DNA from: an uncultured Caldilineaceae bacterium
GTDB lineage: Bacteria > Chloroflexota > Anaerolineae > Caldilineales > Caldilineaceae
Assembly: GCA_951813625.1 (NCBI GenBank)
Contig: CATOTS010000016.1
Span: forward strand, 49,510 to 113,509
Length of the DNA stretch: 64,000 nucleotides
Reading direction: 5' to 3'
The first letter of the stretch is position 1. Each line of letters starts with the position of its first letter. Positions 7,677 through 15,120 of the stretch are shown here, in pieces. Below the pieces are notes generated by a model. That model worked only from the letters and a program-made list of their open reading frames with translations. It was not told the origin of the DNA and ran no database searches. A program made the position numbers and the translations under genes.

Positions 7677-7916
7677 TCAGCTTCCCATGTGTGCGCTCAA
7701 TTCGGCCCCTGGGGGGCCGCGCCGGATGCGGTCTTGGTTGCCGTCATGCCAGCCTACCATAAAGGCGTAGCCTAAGAGGTGCCGGCGGCCCTGGAGGCTG
7801 ATAACTGACATGTTGAATGGCTCGCCTTCGAGACCGTCGCGGTAGCCTTGCAGGTAGTTGGCGGCGAGATGACTGGCGTAGGTTTCGGCGCGCTCGTATA
7901 GGTGTCTTCGGGTCAT
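7677..7916 (-). CDS. Hypothetical small protein of the minus-strand array
   Basis: A 79-residue protein starting at ATG 7916, with aromatic and Arg-rich helices (RRHLYERAETYASHLAANY) and a glycine-rich C-terminal half containing FMVGWHDGNQDR. A second ATG at 7989 in another frame lies 21 nt from inverted-repeat copy 2 and has a weak ribosome binding site, so a longer or frameshifted version is possible. Function unknown. Confidence 0.45.
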   Translation of the reverse strand: MTRRHLYERAETYASHLAANYLQGYRDGLEGEPFNMSVISLQGRRHLLGYAFMVGWHDGNQDRIRRGPPGAELSAHMGS

Positions 7917-8010
7917 GTCTTCGAGTCCATTGGCATGCCTCGGTCTCCTTCGGCTGTTTTGGCCTGTGCAGGGACCAAGGAAACTTCATTGCGCTTGTCG
8001 TCTCTTTAAT

Positions 8011-8100
8011 CCGGCCGCCCCCCGTTCCGCTGGGGAGAGTCGACCAATGAGATTGTCAAGGCCCCGGGGTGAACGCATGTGCGCACAGGGGGCTGGCCGG
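8011..8100 (-). repeat. Imperfect inverted-repeat element, copy 2
   Basis: A 90-bp copy with both conserved ends intact, lying between the 8279-8515 HTH gene and the 7677-7916 gene, in the orientation shared by the whole 5-13 kb array. Confidence 0.85.
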
Positions 8101-8278
8101 GATGGTCTCAGCGCGTAGCGCAGCAGCTGGTTCATTTGGACTCGAACAAGGGGTGTCCTCGCTTTACAACATGGGACCACTCTCCGGATGTCTTGTGCTG
8201 GGTGGAAAGCGGCTTGTCGTTGCTGGTCTTGACTGATGATGATACATCAGATCGCAACCCCACCGCCCTATCTCCGCA

Positions 8279-8515
8279 TCAACTTGAACTCATTTCCGAT
8301 TCGTCGACAAATCTGTCGATCAGTTCAGCAAATTCGTCGTCAGTGAGATACCGAATTTTCCACTGACTGAGTGTGCTGCGCGGGATACTCAACTGCTCGG
8401 ACGCGCGGGTGATGGTCATATCCGGTCTACTCAAAAATTGAAGGGTGTGAGCGATACGGGCATTGCTGTACACCCTTCTTTGTTTGTCACGGCGGAGGAG
8501 TATTTTTCTTGCCAT
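8279..8515 (-). CDS. Small helix-turn-helix protein, paralog 1
   Basis: A 78-residue protein with a helix-turn-helix around residues 33-58 (ITRASEQLSIPRSTLSQWK) followed by an acidic helix (DDEFAELIDRFVDE). It is clearly paralogous to the 14523-14771 product (shared IPRSTLSQW/VPRSTLNQW and xxEFAxxIDxF). The arrangement recalls terminase-small-subunit or transposase-type HTH modules. In context it may regulate the array. No strong ribosome binding site is visible. Confidence 0.6.
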   Translation of the reverse strand: MARKILLRRDKQRRVYSNARIAHTLQFLSRPDMTITRASEQLSIPRSTLSQWKIRYLTDDEFAELIDRFVDESEMSSS

Positions 8516-8877
8516 AGTGAACAGGCGCCCTGTATCTTTTCGTGCGAAACGTATTGTTGTCTTTCACTTCGCTCATTCGCTCACGCCTTCTGCGGACGCT
8601 CATGGCCAACTACGGTATTCCGGATGGACGTCCACGGATTCCGAAGGAAGACGGGGCCGCGAACACCTTCGACCACGGTGGCAGGGAGTCCACATCCGCG
8701 CGTTCGGGGAAACCCGCGCGGAGGCGGGCGGTTGCCTCTTGTCTGGCGGCCCATCCCAGATCGTGTGGGAGTCACCGGGGATAGTCATCGCTCTCCCGTA
8801 GCGGGGTCGGTCCCGGCGGCATTGCGCTGCAGGCAAGGGCCTGGCTGTTCACCCGGCGCGGTCTTATGCTGGAAAAG
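8516..8877. other. Gap without a convincing gene
   Basis: About 360 bp between two minus-strand small genes. Several short frames exist on both strands but none has a ribosome binding site or recognisable motif. No inverted-repeat copy is present here. Confidence 0.35.
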
Positions 8878-9156
8878 CTAATCCGGGGTATCGAAACGTT
8901 TGGCGCAGAACGGCGGCAGGGGATCGGGATCGGTAGCGAGCACATGGAGCTGGCCGTCGCTGTAGCGAGCCGTGCGGCGCTGCGCATTGCAGCCGATGCA
9001 GATCTCGACCCGCAGGACTTCGCCATTTTCGCCGATCTCGTTGACGGGGCGCACGGTCTGCCAGCCATGAGCCCGTTTTGGCATCACGCCCTGCTGTTGC
9101 TGGGCCTTCGGCTGCGCGCCGCTACTGCGCACCCATCCCAACAGCCTCTTCAACAT
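8878..9156 (-). CDS. Small W-CxxC-DPDP family protein, copy 3
   Basis: A 92-residue protein from ATG 9156 with AAGAGG seven bases upstream. It has AHGWQTVRPV, then CIGC, YSDGQL and ATDPDPLPPFC. The N-terminal 25 residues are an extra basic extension ending in a Gln run. It lies inside the minus-strand array next to the HTH paralog. Function unknown; probable metal-binding knuckle. Confidence 0.65.
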   Translation of the reverse strand: MLKRLLGWVRSSGAQPKAQQQQGVMPKRAHGWQTVRPVNEIGENGEVLRVEICIGCNAQRRTARYSDGQLHVLATDPDPLPPFCAKRFDTPD

Positions 9157-9188
9157 AATTGCCTCTTTGCGCTAAGCGGTCACACCGC

Positions 9189-9578
9189 TCAGAATCTCCT
9201 TCCTGGCCAGCGCTTCAGGCGGAACCTGGCCACACATGCACCACCAAATAAGGAGTATGATCTCCACAGCGTTGCTTCCCTTGCCGCCGGTTGGTGGACT
9301 CTAGTGAACGCCTGTACAGGCAACTTTTCTACAGGACCGAAACAAGAGTACCCCAAGCCCTCACCTACCGTTATGGAGAAATCCGTGGCGGCGCTCCTAC
9401 CCAACACGACTGCCCCAAGACTGAGGACGGCCGCGACAAGCCCAATTGCCCGGCTGTCCTCACATTTCTCTTGAATTATGCGCTTCTCCTTCCTATCCGC
9501 TTGTCCTAATCCACTCTGTACCCTCTTCAAAATCACAGCCGCGCCAGCCTTCGAGGGCATAGTATGCCGAACCGTCAT
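9189..9578 (-). CDS. Doubtful small membrane protein
   Basis: A 129-codon frame with one possible membrane segment (AIGLVAAVLSLGAVVL). It overlaps the 3' end of the secreted coiled-coil gene by four bases (9575-9578), which could mean coupling. The C-terminal half is Arg/Trp rich and looks poor, so the true gene may be shorter or broken. Confidence 0.25.
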   Translation of the reverse strand: MTVRHTMPSKAGAAVILKRVQSGLGQADRKEKRIIQEKCEDSRAIGLVAAVLSLGAVVLGRSAATDFSITVGEGLGYSCFGPVEKLPVQAFTRVHQPAAREATLWRSYSLFGGACVARFRLKRWPGRRF

Positions 9579-9952
9579 GCCAGATTTCGTACACTATAGT
9601 AGGTCAGCCCGGATTCAGGATCGTGTCGAACATGACGCAACTTGTGTGCAACCGGGAAGGCGTCGAACTGCCTTAAATGGTGTAGCATTGTCGGCTTTTG
9701 CAGTAGCGCGAATCGACCGGCAGGGTCCATCTGCAGAAGACTGCAGGAGCCGTCTGGCAAGTTGTGCGCTCCCTGCGCTTCCCTTATTTCCTCCAGCAAT
9801 TCAACCCGACGTGTCAAGTTTTCGACCTGCGCGGCCAGCCGGACGGCCAGGTTTTCATCGTCTTCGGCGTGAAGTGGGGCGCTGAGATAGATAGAGAAAA
9901 TGATAAGAATAATGGCGACGAAGATTGCGATTGTTCGGGATTTGGCGGTCAT
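9575..9952 (-). CDS. Secreted coiled-coil small protein (LTRRVELLEE family), copy 1
   Basis: A 125-residue protein. The start is ATG 9952 because GAAAGGAG lies eight bases upstream. A signal peptide (residues 1-29, ending PLHA) is followed by a heptad-like helix LAVRLAAQVENLTRRVELLE and the motif LPDGSCSLLQ. Three relatives occur in the window: 10162-10632, the amber-interrupted 47591 gene and the start of the 62530 gene. It is exported; function unknown. Confidence 0.65.
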   Translation of the reverse strand: MTAKSRTIAIFVAIILIIFSIYLSAPLHAEDDENLAVRLAAQVENLTRRVELLEEIREAQGAHNLPDGSCSLLQMDPAGRFALLQKPTMLHHLRQFDAFPVAHKLRHVRHDPESGLTYYSVRNLA

Positions 9953-10161
9953 GGAACGGGCTCCTTTCAATTGAATTGGAACGCCTTTTCAATGGTTGCG
10001 CCTGTGAATTTGCACCCTTGTTGTCGTTCGGTGTCCTGGCCACGATGTCCGGCGTAAGCTCCTCTTACGCCAGCAGAGTGGTCGGCTGCGACGGGGATGC
10101 GGCTGATGAGTTACATGTTGTCTCTCCTTTCGAAAAGGACGCTTGAGCCCTTGCCTGCGGC

Positions 10162-10632
10162 TTACCCTTCGGCGGGCTTCCAGTCGGAGCTGCCGTTGAA
10201 CTCGCAGCCGTTCCAGCCCTCGAAAACGTAGGCCCAGCCGTCGGCATGACGCGCTACGTAGAGAACCAGAATCTGTCCGCTTTCCTTTTCAACGCGCGCG
10301 GAAACAAGGCGGTGTTCGGTCGGAACCTGATCGAACTCGCCCACGAACTTGACGATCGATTCATTCTGAAGCGTGCTGCCGCCGCCAAACGCGCCGGTCT
10401 CGGCAAGGAGGCAAGTGCGACCCTCGTCGCGGTCCCGCGCGCCCGGCCCGTCGTAGATGGCCTCGAGGGTCTCGACGCGGCCGAAGAGTTCGTCCACGCG
10501 CTCGGCGAGCAATATGATCAAGTTTTCGCCGTTGCTTTCGCCGTGCGCCCTGACAGGAATGTCGACAAATATGAGAGCGGCAGCAGCAAACAAGAGGGAG
10601 GCAAGGATGATGAAGCGGGTGTTCGTGGTCAT
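10162..10632 (-). CDS. Secreted coiled-coil small protein, copy 2
   Basis: A 156-residue protein with a signal peptide (to about residue 30, VRAHGES), the family helix LIILLAERVDELFGRVETLE, then GRTCLLAE and a beta-rich C-terminal domain ending in YVFEGWNGCEFNGSSDW. The two Cys residues may form a disulfide after export. GGAGAG lies upstream of the ATG. It is separated from copy 1 by about 210 bp without an inverted repeat. Confidence 0.65.
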   Translation of the reverse strand: MTTNTRFIILASLLFAAAALIFVDIPVRAHGESNGENLIILLAERVDELFGRVETLEAIYDGPGARDRDEGRTCLLAETGAFGGGSTLQNESIVKFVGEFDQVPTEHRLVSARVEKESGQILVLYVARHADGWAYVFEGWNGCEFNGSSDWKPAEG

Positions 10633-10834
10633 GGGTCAGGTCTCTCCTACAGTGGAGGGCAGGACACGGAATCGTCCTCGTGCATGTCGTCAGGGGACGA
10701 GATTTTTTGGAGCTATAGGGCGTATCTGGCCGCCTCGTCCTCGCTCAACGCTCCTTGGGATATCGAAGCCTGCGGGCTTCTACGTGATGCCTGACAGACC
10801 GGGTGCGGTGCTTCTCCTCATGCAGAGACAAGGT

Positions 10835-11944
10835 CTATCTTCTTCTTTCACATGCGATTCCGTTGTCGTCGTAATCGAGTTCGGTGCGATAGCATTGATG
10901 ATCTTGCGTCATATTGCTCAATCTCATTTCATGGGCATCGAAGCAGTTTATGGGGCAGTGGGATGGCAGTGTCGGAGATAGTGTTGGAAATGGTGTCGAC
11001 GTCGACACGGGTGGGGGCGGGGGCGGGAGCACGGCGGTGTAGCCGAGGCTTTCGATGGGGCCCTCGACCTGAACAAAAAGGGCGTAAACCCAGGCAGTGC
11101 CGGCGACGGCCTCGATCTGCCACCAGTCGTCGGCTGGAATCCTCCCGGTGATGCGGAATGTATTTCCAGCTGCAGCTGCCCCTACGATGGGAAAGTCGAT
11201 GCCGGGTCCGCTGCGCAGGTTCATATCCGCTGTGAGCCTGGCGACCGGATAGGACGACTGCGTTTCTGTGGAGGATTGGATTGGGGGAGCCTGCGCGTCG
11301 GCCGATGAGTAGCTGTACGCAAATGTCGGGAAAGGTGTCGGCGTCGACGCGTACGCGCCTATAACGCCGATGCTGTCAATAGGGCCCTCGACCTGAACGA
11401 AAGGGGCGTAAATCCAGACAGAACCGATGGCAATCTCGATCTGCAACCAGTCGCCGGCTGCGTTCTTGCCGCTGATGCGGAACGTGTTCCCGGTTAGGGC
11501 CTTGTCGACGATAGTGTAGTCGGCGCCTGGTCCGCTGTACAGGTAGGTATACGCTGTGAGGCTGGCGACCGGATAGGGCAGTGGCGTATCTGTAGGCGAT
11601 GGGGTTGGGGGAACCTGCATGGCGGTCGGTGTGGGTCTGGGCGTGTCGGTCGGCGAGGGCCTAGGCGTGTCGGTCGGTGTTGCCACTTCGACCAAGGCGG
11701 AGGGGGCGGTGGGCGGCCTGGTTGCAGTGGGATTTTGCCTGTATGTCGGTACCGTGTTCACAGAAGGCCCGACGCTTTCCTCGTTGGGTTCGAAAGTGTT
11801 GACTATCCCCAAAATGGCGGCGAATACTATGAGCGCCGTTACTACGATGCCGAGATTTTTGAGGAAGTCCATATTCAGGCGCGGGAGTTCTTGCACTGTC
11901 GTGTCTCCGGTGAGAGTGTACGGTCCTAATTCCCCTGCTTGCAA
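10835..11944 (-). CDS. Membrane-anchored protein with two SH3 domains and an excalibur end
   Basis: The protein has a membrane segment (MDFLKNLGIVVTALIVFAAI), a TP-rich linker, SH3b domain 1 (TYLYSGPGADYTIV... GDWLQIEIA), a second linker, SH3b domain 2 (MNLRSGPGIDFPIV... DWWQIEAVAGTAWVYALF) and a C-terminal excalibur calcium-binding motif (DYDDNGIACERRR). The frame opens at TTG 11944. ATG 11872, immediately before the membrane segment, is an equally plausible start, and neither has a strong ribosome binding site. It probably tethers to the membrane and binds envelope polymers. Confidence 0.75.
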   Translation of the reverse strand: MQAGELGPYTLTGDTTVQELPRLNMDFLKNLGIVVTALIVFAAILGIVNTFEPNEESVGPSVNTVPTYRQNPTATRPPTAPSALVEVATPTDTPRPSPTDTPRPTPTAMQVPPTPSPTDTPLPYPVASLTAYTYLYSGPGADYTIVDKALTGNTFRISGKNAAGDWLQIEIAIGSVWIYAPFVQVEGPIDSIGVIGAYASTPTPFPTFAYSYSSADAQAPPIQSSTETQSSYPVARLTADMNLRSGPGIDFPIVGAAAAGNTFRITGRIPADDWWQIEAVAGTAWVYALFVQVEGPIESLGYTAVLPPPPPPVSTSTPFPTLSPTLPSHCPINCFDAHEMRLSNMTQDHQCYRTELDYDDNGIACERRR

Positions 11945-12112
11945 TAGGGGCTTTTGATGAACTCATAGCCCTTCCGTGTAACGAGCTCCCACACCAATTT
12001 CAAGCAATAGCTGGCCGTCGGTCGGATTCAACGAGAATCCACATGGAGTCTTACGCCAAAATCAGTTGGGAAAGGGCATGGAAGAGCAGTCCTTCCGTTT
12101 ATAGACATAGGT

Positions 12113-12203
12113 CCAGCCGCCCCCCGTTCCACAGGATGGAGATAAGCCAATGCCGTGTCAGGGCTTCCGGGGTCAACGCTTGCGCGCACGGGGGGCTGGC
12201 CGG
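12113..12203 (-). repeat. Imperfect inverted-repeat element, copy 3
   Basis: A 91-bp copy between the 12289-12834 secreted protein gene and the SH3 gene. On the minus strand AAGGA and short ATG frames follow, then about 160 bp before the SH3 gene. Confidence 0.85.
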
Positions 12204-12288
12204 CTCTTTGGAATGAACGGCCGCCTCCCGTCAACATCGTACGGCCCACCCGGTTGTCGGCTGCCATCGAATCTTTCGCTGCTTGCGA

Positions 12289-12834
12289 CTACCAGTCCAG
12301 ATACTCGACCTGATTCCCCGCGTCAATGCGGAAGACATATGGCTTGCCATTGGCGTAAGCCGTCCTGAATTGAATGCGCTGCTCGGTGGGCAGATATGTT
12401 ACATACACCGGCTGCCCTACCGCCGGGTTGAAGCTCTCCTCCAACACGACGGGCGGCGTGCCGGGCGGGTACCGGGTGGCCAGGCTCGCAACCGTGGGCA
12501 GCAGGCCCGCTGAATGCGATTGCCCTTGCCCGACGTAGTAGCAGTCCAGCCCTTCCTCCAGCGCGTATATCCGGATCGGCGTCGCAAAATGCGTAACGAC
12601 CTGCAACACGCCGGGCGGGAGCGGTTCGCTGAGGAAGCCGTTGCCGTTCTCGCCGACTGGGCACCACAAGTGGCAGTCGTTGTGTGGTACGCAAGTGGCA
12701 CAACAGTGGGCGCGACTGGTACATCCGAGGGCAGCCCAACCGGTGTCAACGGCGAACGCAGGCATCGAGACAAACAGTGACATGAAACCAAAGGTAAGCG
12801 CCAGGGTGATACGAATCTTCATCAGCTTTCTCAT
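12289..12834 (-). CDS. Secreted Cys-rich protein, family C
   Basis: A 181-residue protein from ATG 12834, only 13 nt after inverted-repeat copy 4. A signal peptide ends at AFA. The N-terminal mature part has many Cys residues (GCTSRAHCCATC... HLWCPVGENG). The C-terminal part contains LEEGLDCYYVGQGQS, NPAVGQPVYVTYLP and ends KPYVFRIDAGNQVEYLDW. This C-terminal layout is shared with the amber-interrupted gene at 48635-49183 (ending in KAYVFTVSDDNTVTHISW), so the two are distant paralogs in different arrays. Function unknown. Confidence 0.65.
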   Translation of the reverse strand: MRKLMKIRITLALTFGFMSLFVSMPAFAVDTGWAALGCTSRAHCCATCVPHNDCHLWCPVGENGNGFLSEPLPPGVLQVVTHFATPIRIYALEEGLDCYYVGQGQSHSAGLLPTVASLATRYPPGTPPVVLEESFNPAVGQPVYVTYLPTEQRIQFRTAYANGKPYVFRIDAGNQVEYLDW

Positions 12835-12847
12835 TGTGTGAACCAAT

Positions 12848-12946
12848 CCGGCCGCCCCCCGTTCCACAGGTGTCAATGCGAATGCAGTTTGGCGTTAGCC
12901 AGGATGTTCCCAGGTTGAACGCTTGCGCGCACAGGGGGCTGGCCGG
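12848..12946 (-). repeat. Imperfect inverted-repeat element, copy 4
   Basis: A 99-bp copy filling the gap between the P450 stop (12950) and the start of the secreted protein gene (12834). Both ends are conserved. Confidence 0.88.
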
Positions 12947-12949
12947 TCA

Positions 12950-14194
12950 TTAAGAATCTACCTCTACCCACAGGTCTGCAACGCCCCGCAACACAACCTG
13001 ATAGCGCGGTCCGGGCTCTGCGAGTAAGCGAATGGATTTGAAGCGTGAAAGCAGGCTGGCAAAGGCGATGCGCGCTTCCAGCAGCGCCAAGGGCGCGCCA
13101 AGACAGTAATGGATGCCGCGGCCGAAGGATATGTGGCTCTTGTCCTTGCGAGCGATATCGAGAACGTTGGGGTTGGGAAAAATTTTAGGATCGCGATTCG
13201 CGGCGCCGATCAAGGCGATTACCCGCTGCCCGGCGCGAAACCGTCTGCCCTTGTACTCGGTGTCTACACGAACCACGCGTATGTTGAACTGTACGGGGCT
13301 GTCATACCGCAGCAACTCGTCAATGGCCGAGTCCATAAAATCAGGTCTGTTTCTGAGCCGCTGAAGCTGGTCGGGATGTCTGAGCAATGCCAGCATGCCG
13401 TTGCCGATCAGATTACGCGTGGTTTCGTTGCCGGCCACCAACAGCAGCAAGAGCGTTGACAGCAGTTCCTCGTGGGTGAGCCGGTCGCCCTCCTCCTCCG
13501 CAGCCAACAGGGCGCTGAGCAGATCATCTTGCGGCGCCCGTCGTCTCTGCCCGATGATCTCTTCGAAGTAGTCGAAGACCTCTGCCGTCGATCGATGGAC
13601 GCGATCGATCTGTTCCTCAGTAAGGACCGGCTCGATGGAGAGCGCGACATCGTCCGACCAGGTTTTGAACCGCTCCCTGTCCTCTGCCGGTATGCCCAAC
13701 ATCTCGGCGATGACGATGATTGGAAGCGGGAATGCAAAGTCTCTGATCAGATCGATGCGGTCTCTACCGGCAACTGCGCCCAGAAGTTCGTCAATGATCT
13801 GATGGATACGCGGAGCCAGTTCGGCGACGGCCCGCGGGGTAAAGGCCTTGGAAACAAGCGACCGCAGCCTGGTGTGGTCTGGTGGGTCGAGATCGAGCAT
13901 CGTCCTGTACGGTGTGTAGTCGAAACGGTTTTCTCCGCTGGAAAAGCGTTTGTGGTCCAGAAGGACCCTCTCGGCGTCCTCGTATTCGGTCAGCACCCAC
14001 GCGTCGATCAGCCTCATGCGGTGAATGGGGTCCTTTAGGCGCAGCTTCTCATACAGGATATATGGATCGGCCATGACCGTACGGGAGGCCAGGTCGTAGC
14101 TGACTCCCGACTCCAGCCTTTCCCAGGCAAGCAGGGCCCTCTTCGCTATCGGGGTCAAAGTAGTTCGAACAACCCCTGGCATACGCTGGAACAT
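12950..14194 (-). CDS. Cytochrome P450
   Basis: A 414-residue bacterial soluble P450 (start ATG 14194, GAGG upstream; longer frames to 14329 lack support). The I-helix oxygen-activation motif AGNETTR, the ExxR motif (DELLRYDSPVQ) and the heme-thiolate loop FGRGIHYCLGAPLALLEARI are all intact, as is HTRLRSLVSKAF in the C-helix region. It should be a cytosolic monooxygenase needing a ferredoxin partner; no ferredoxin or reductase is in the window. The substrate cannot be inferred. It is the only typical metabolic enzyme inside the minus-strand array and is followed directly by an inverted-repeat element. Confidence 0.93.
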   Translation of the reverse strand: MFQRMPGVVRTTLTPIAKRALLAWERLESGVSYDLASRTVMADPYILYEKLRLKDPIHRMRLIDAWVLTEYEDAERVLLDHKRFSSGENRFDYTPYRTMLDLDPPDHTRLRSLVSKAFTPRAVAELAPRIHQIIDELLGAVAGRDRIDLIRDFAFPLPIIVIAEMLGIPAEDRERFKTWSDDVALSIEPVLTEEQIDRVHRSTAEVFDYFEEIIGQRRRAPQDDLLSALLAAEEEGDRLTHEELLSTLLLLLVAGNETTRNLIGNGMLALLRHPDQLQRLRNRPDFMDSAIDELLRYDSPVQFNIRVVRVDTEYKGRRFRAGQRVIALIGAANRDPKIFPNPNVLDIARKDKSHISFGRGIHYCLGAPLALLEARIAFASLLSRFKSIRLLAEPGPRYQVVLRGVADLWVEVDS

Positions 14195-14522
14195 CTCGAA
14201 AGCCTCTAACAACAGTGGACCTGTTCCGTCTTCGTGGAAAAACTGTTCCTGCCTCGCGCCATTCGCGGCACACTGCCGGTGAGGGGGCCGGGTCGGCAAT
14301 TTGATAGATATTCGTTTGCAGATGGCCACCTGCGTGCTGTTGCGATTCCTGTCTTCTACTGCGTTTCACTTACCAAGGGATGGAAATCAGAGGCCCCGCT
14401 AAGAGCAGATATGTACAGATTTCCATTTGCACATAAGTTCATCCTTGATTCCCTATCGCCATGCGCAGCGTTTGTGCTGGCGGTTGGCAACCACATTGGC
14501 CTGCAGTTCTGCAAAATGGGGC
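14195..14522. other. Gap between P450 and HTH gene
   Basis: About 330 bp. The P450 frame stays open to 14329 but that extension looks non-coding. No inverted-repeat copy and no clear promoter were seen. Confidence 0.35.
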
Positions 14523-14771
14523 TCAATCATCAAGAGCAGATGGCGGACCCCCGCCGTCTGCCAGAAATTTGTCTATGCGGTCCGCAAACTCTTCTTCGAC
14601 CTGGTACCGAGTCCGCCATTGGTTCAGAGTACTGCGAGGAACGCCCGCCTTCTCCGATGCCTGCTGTTCATTGCTGAGTCCGCTCAAGATCTGTAAGGAT
14701 TGTGCTATCTGTTTGTCGGTGTAGATGTGCCGCATCATCTTGGGTGGAAAGTTCAAAACGCGTTTCTTCAT
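14523..14771 (-). CDS. Small helix-turn-helix protein, paralog 2; first gene of the array
   Basis: An 82-residue protein with the same HTH as the 8279-8515 product (VPRSTLNQWRTRY preceded by EQQASEKAG) and the same acidic helix (EEEFADRIDKFL). AGATAGGAC precedes ATG 14771. It is the gene nearest to the conserved divergent control region at about 15.0 kb and may bind it, but that is inference. Confidence 0.65.
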   Translation of the reverse strand: MKKRVLNFPPKMMRHIYTDKQIAQSLQILSGLSNEQQASEKAGVPRSTLNQWRTRYQVEEEFADRIDKFLADGGGPPSALDD

Positions 14772-14949
14772 GTCCTATCTCATTCCGTCGGTTGCAGGCT
14801 TCATCTGGTCTTGCGGCTGTCACACAGTGGATTCGTTGCTCTTGGGCGTTCTGTCCTGCCGGCGTTGTCGTTACTGCTAACGCCGCCGATAGCGTTGCCG
14901 AGAAGATGATTCACGTGCGTGTCCATCTTCATTCACAGACCGTGAAACG

Positions 14950-15045
14950 TTAAGTATACAGTCCCCAAATGTCATTAGAATGTCATTTAGGGTCAACCTT
15001 ATGCCAGTATTATGTCAACTTGAATATATTGGGTAGAATGGAGAC
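14950..15045. promoter_or_regulatory. Array head A: divergent control region with TGACA boxes
   Basis: AAATGTCA (14968) and ATTATGTCAA (15009) lie 41 bp apart. Reading leftwards, a -10-like TATACT at about 14953 serves the HTH gene. Reading rightwards, TAGAAT sits 16 bp after ATGTCA and serves the kinase at 15121. The same boxes, spacing and -10 positions recur at 43.8 kb and, partly, at 51.25 and 48.5 kb. TGACA occurs four times on the minus strand, suggesting an activator or repressor site. Confidence 0.6.
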
Positions 15046-15120
15046 GGGCTGAGGCATTCGCCCCGCCTATCAGGGCTTGCATCCAGCCGCCGCGCACTAG
15101 TTTTGATAAGGGGAGATGAG

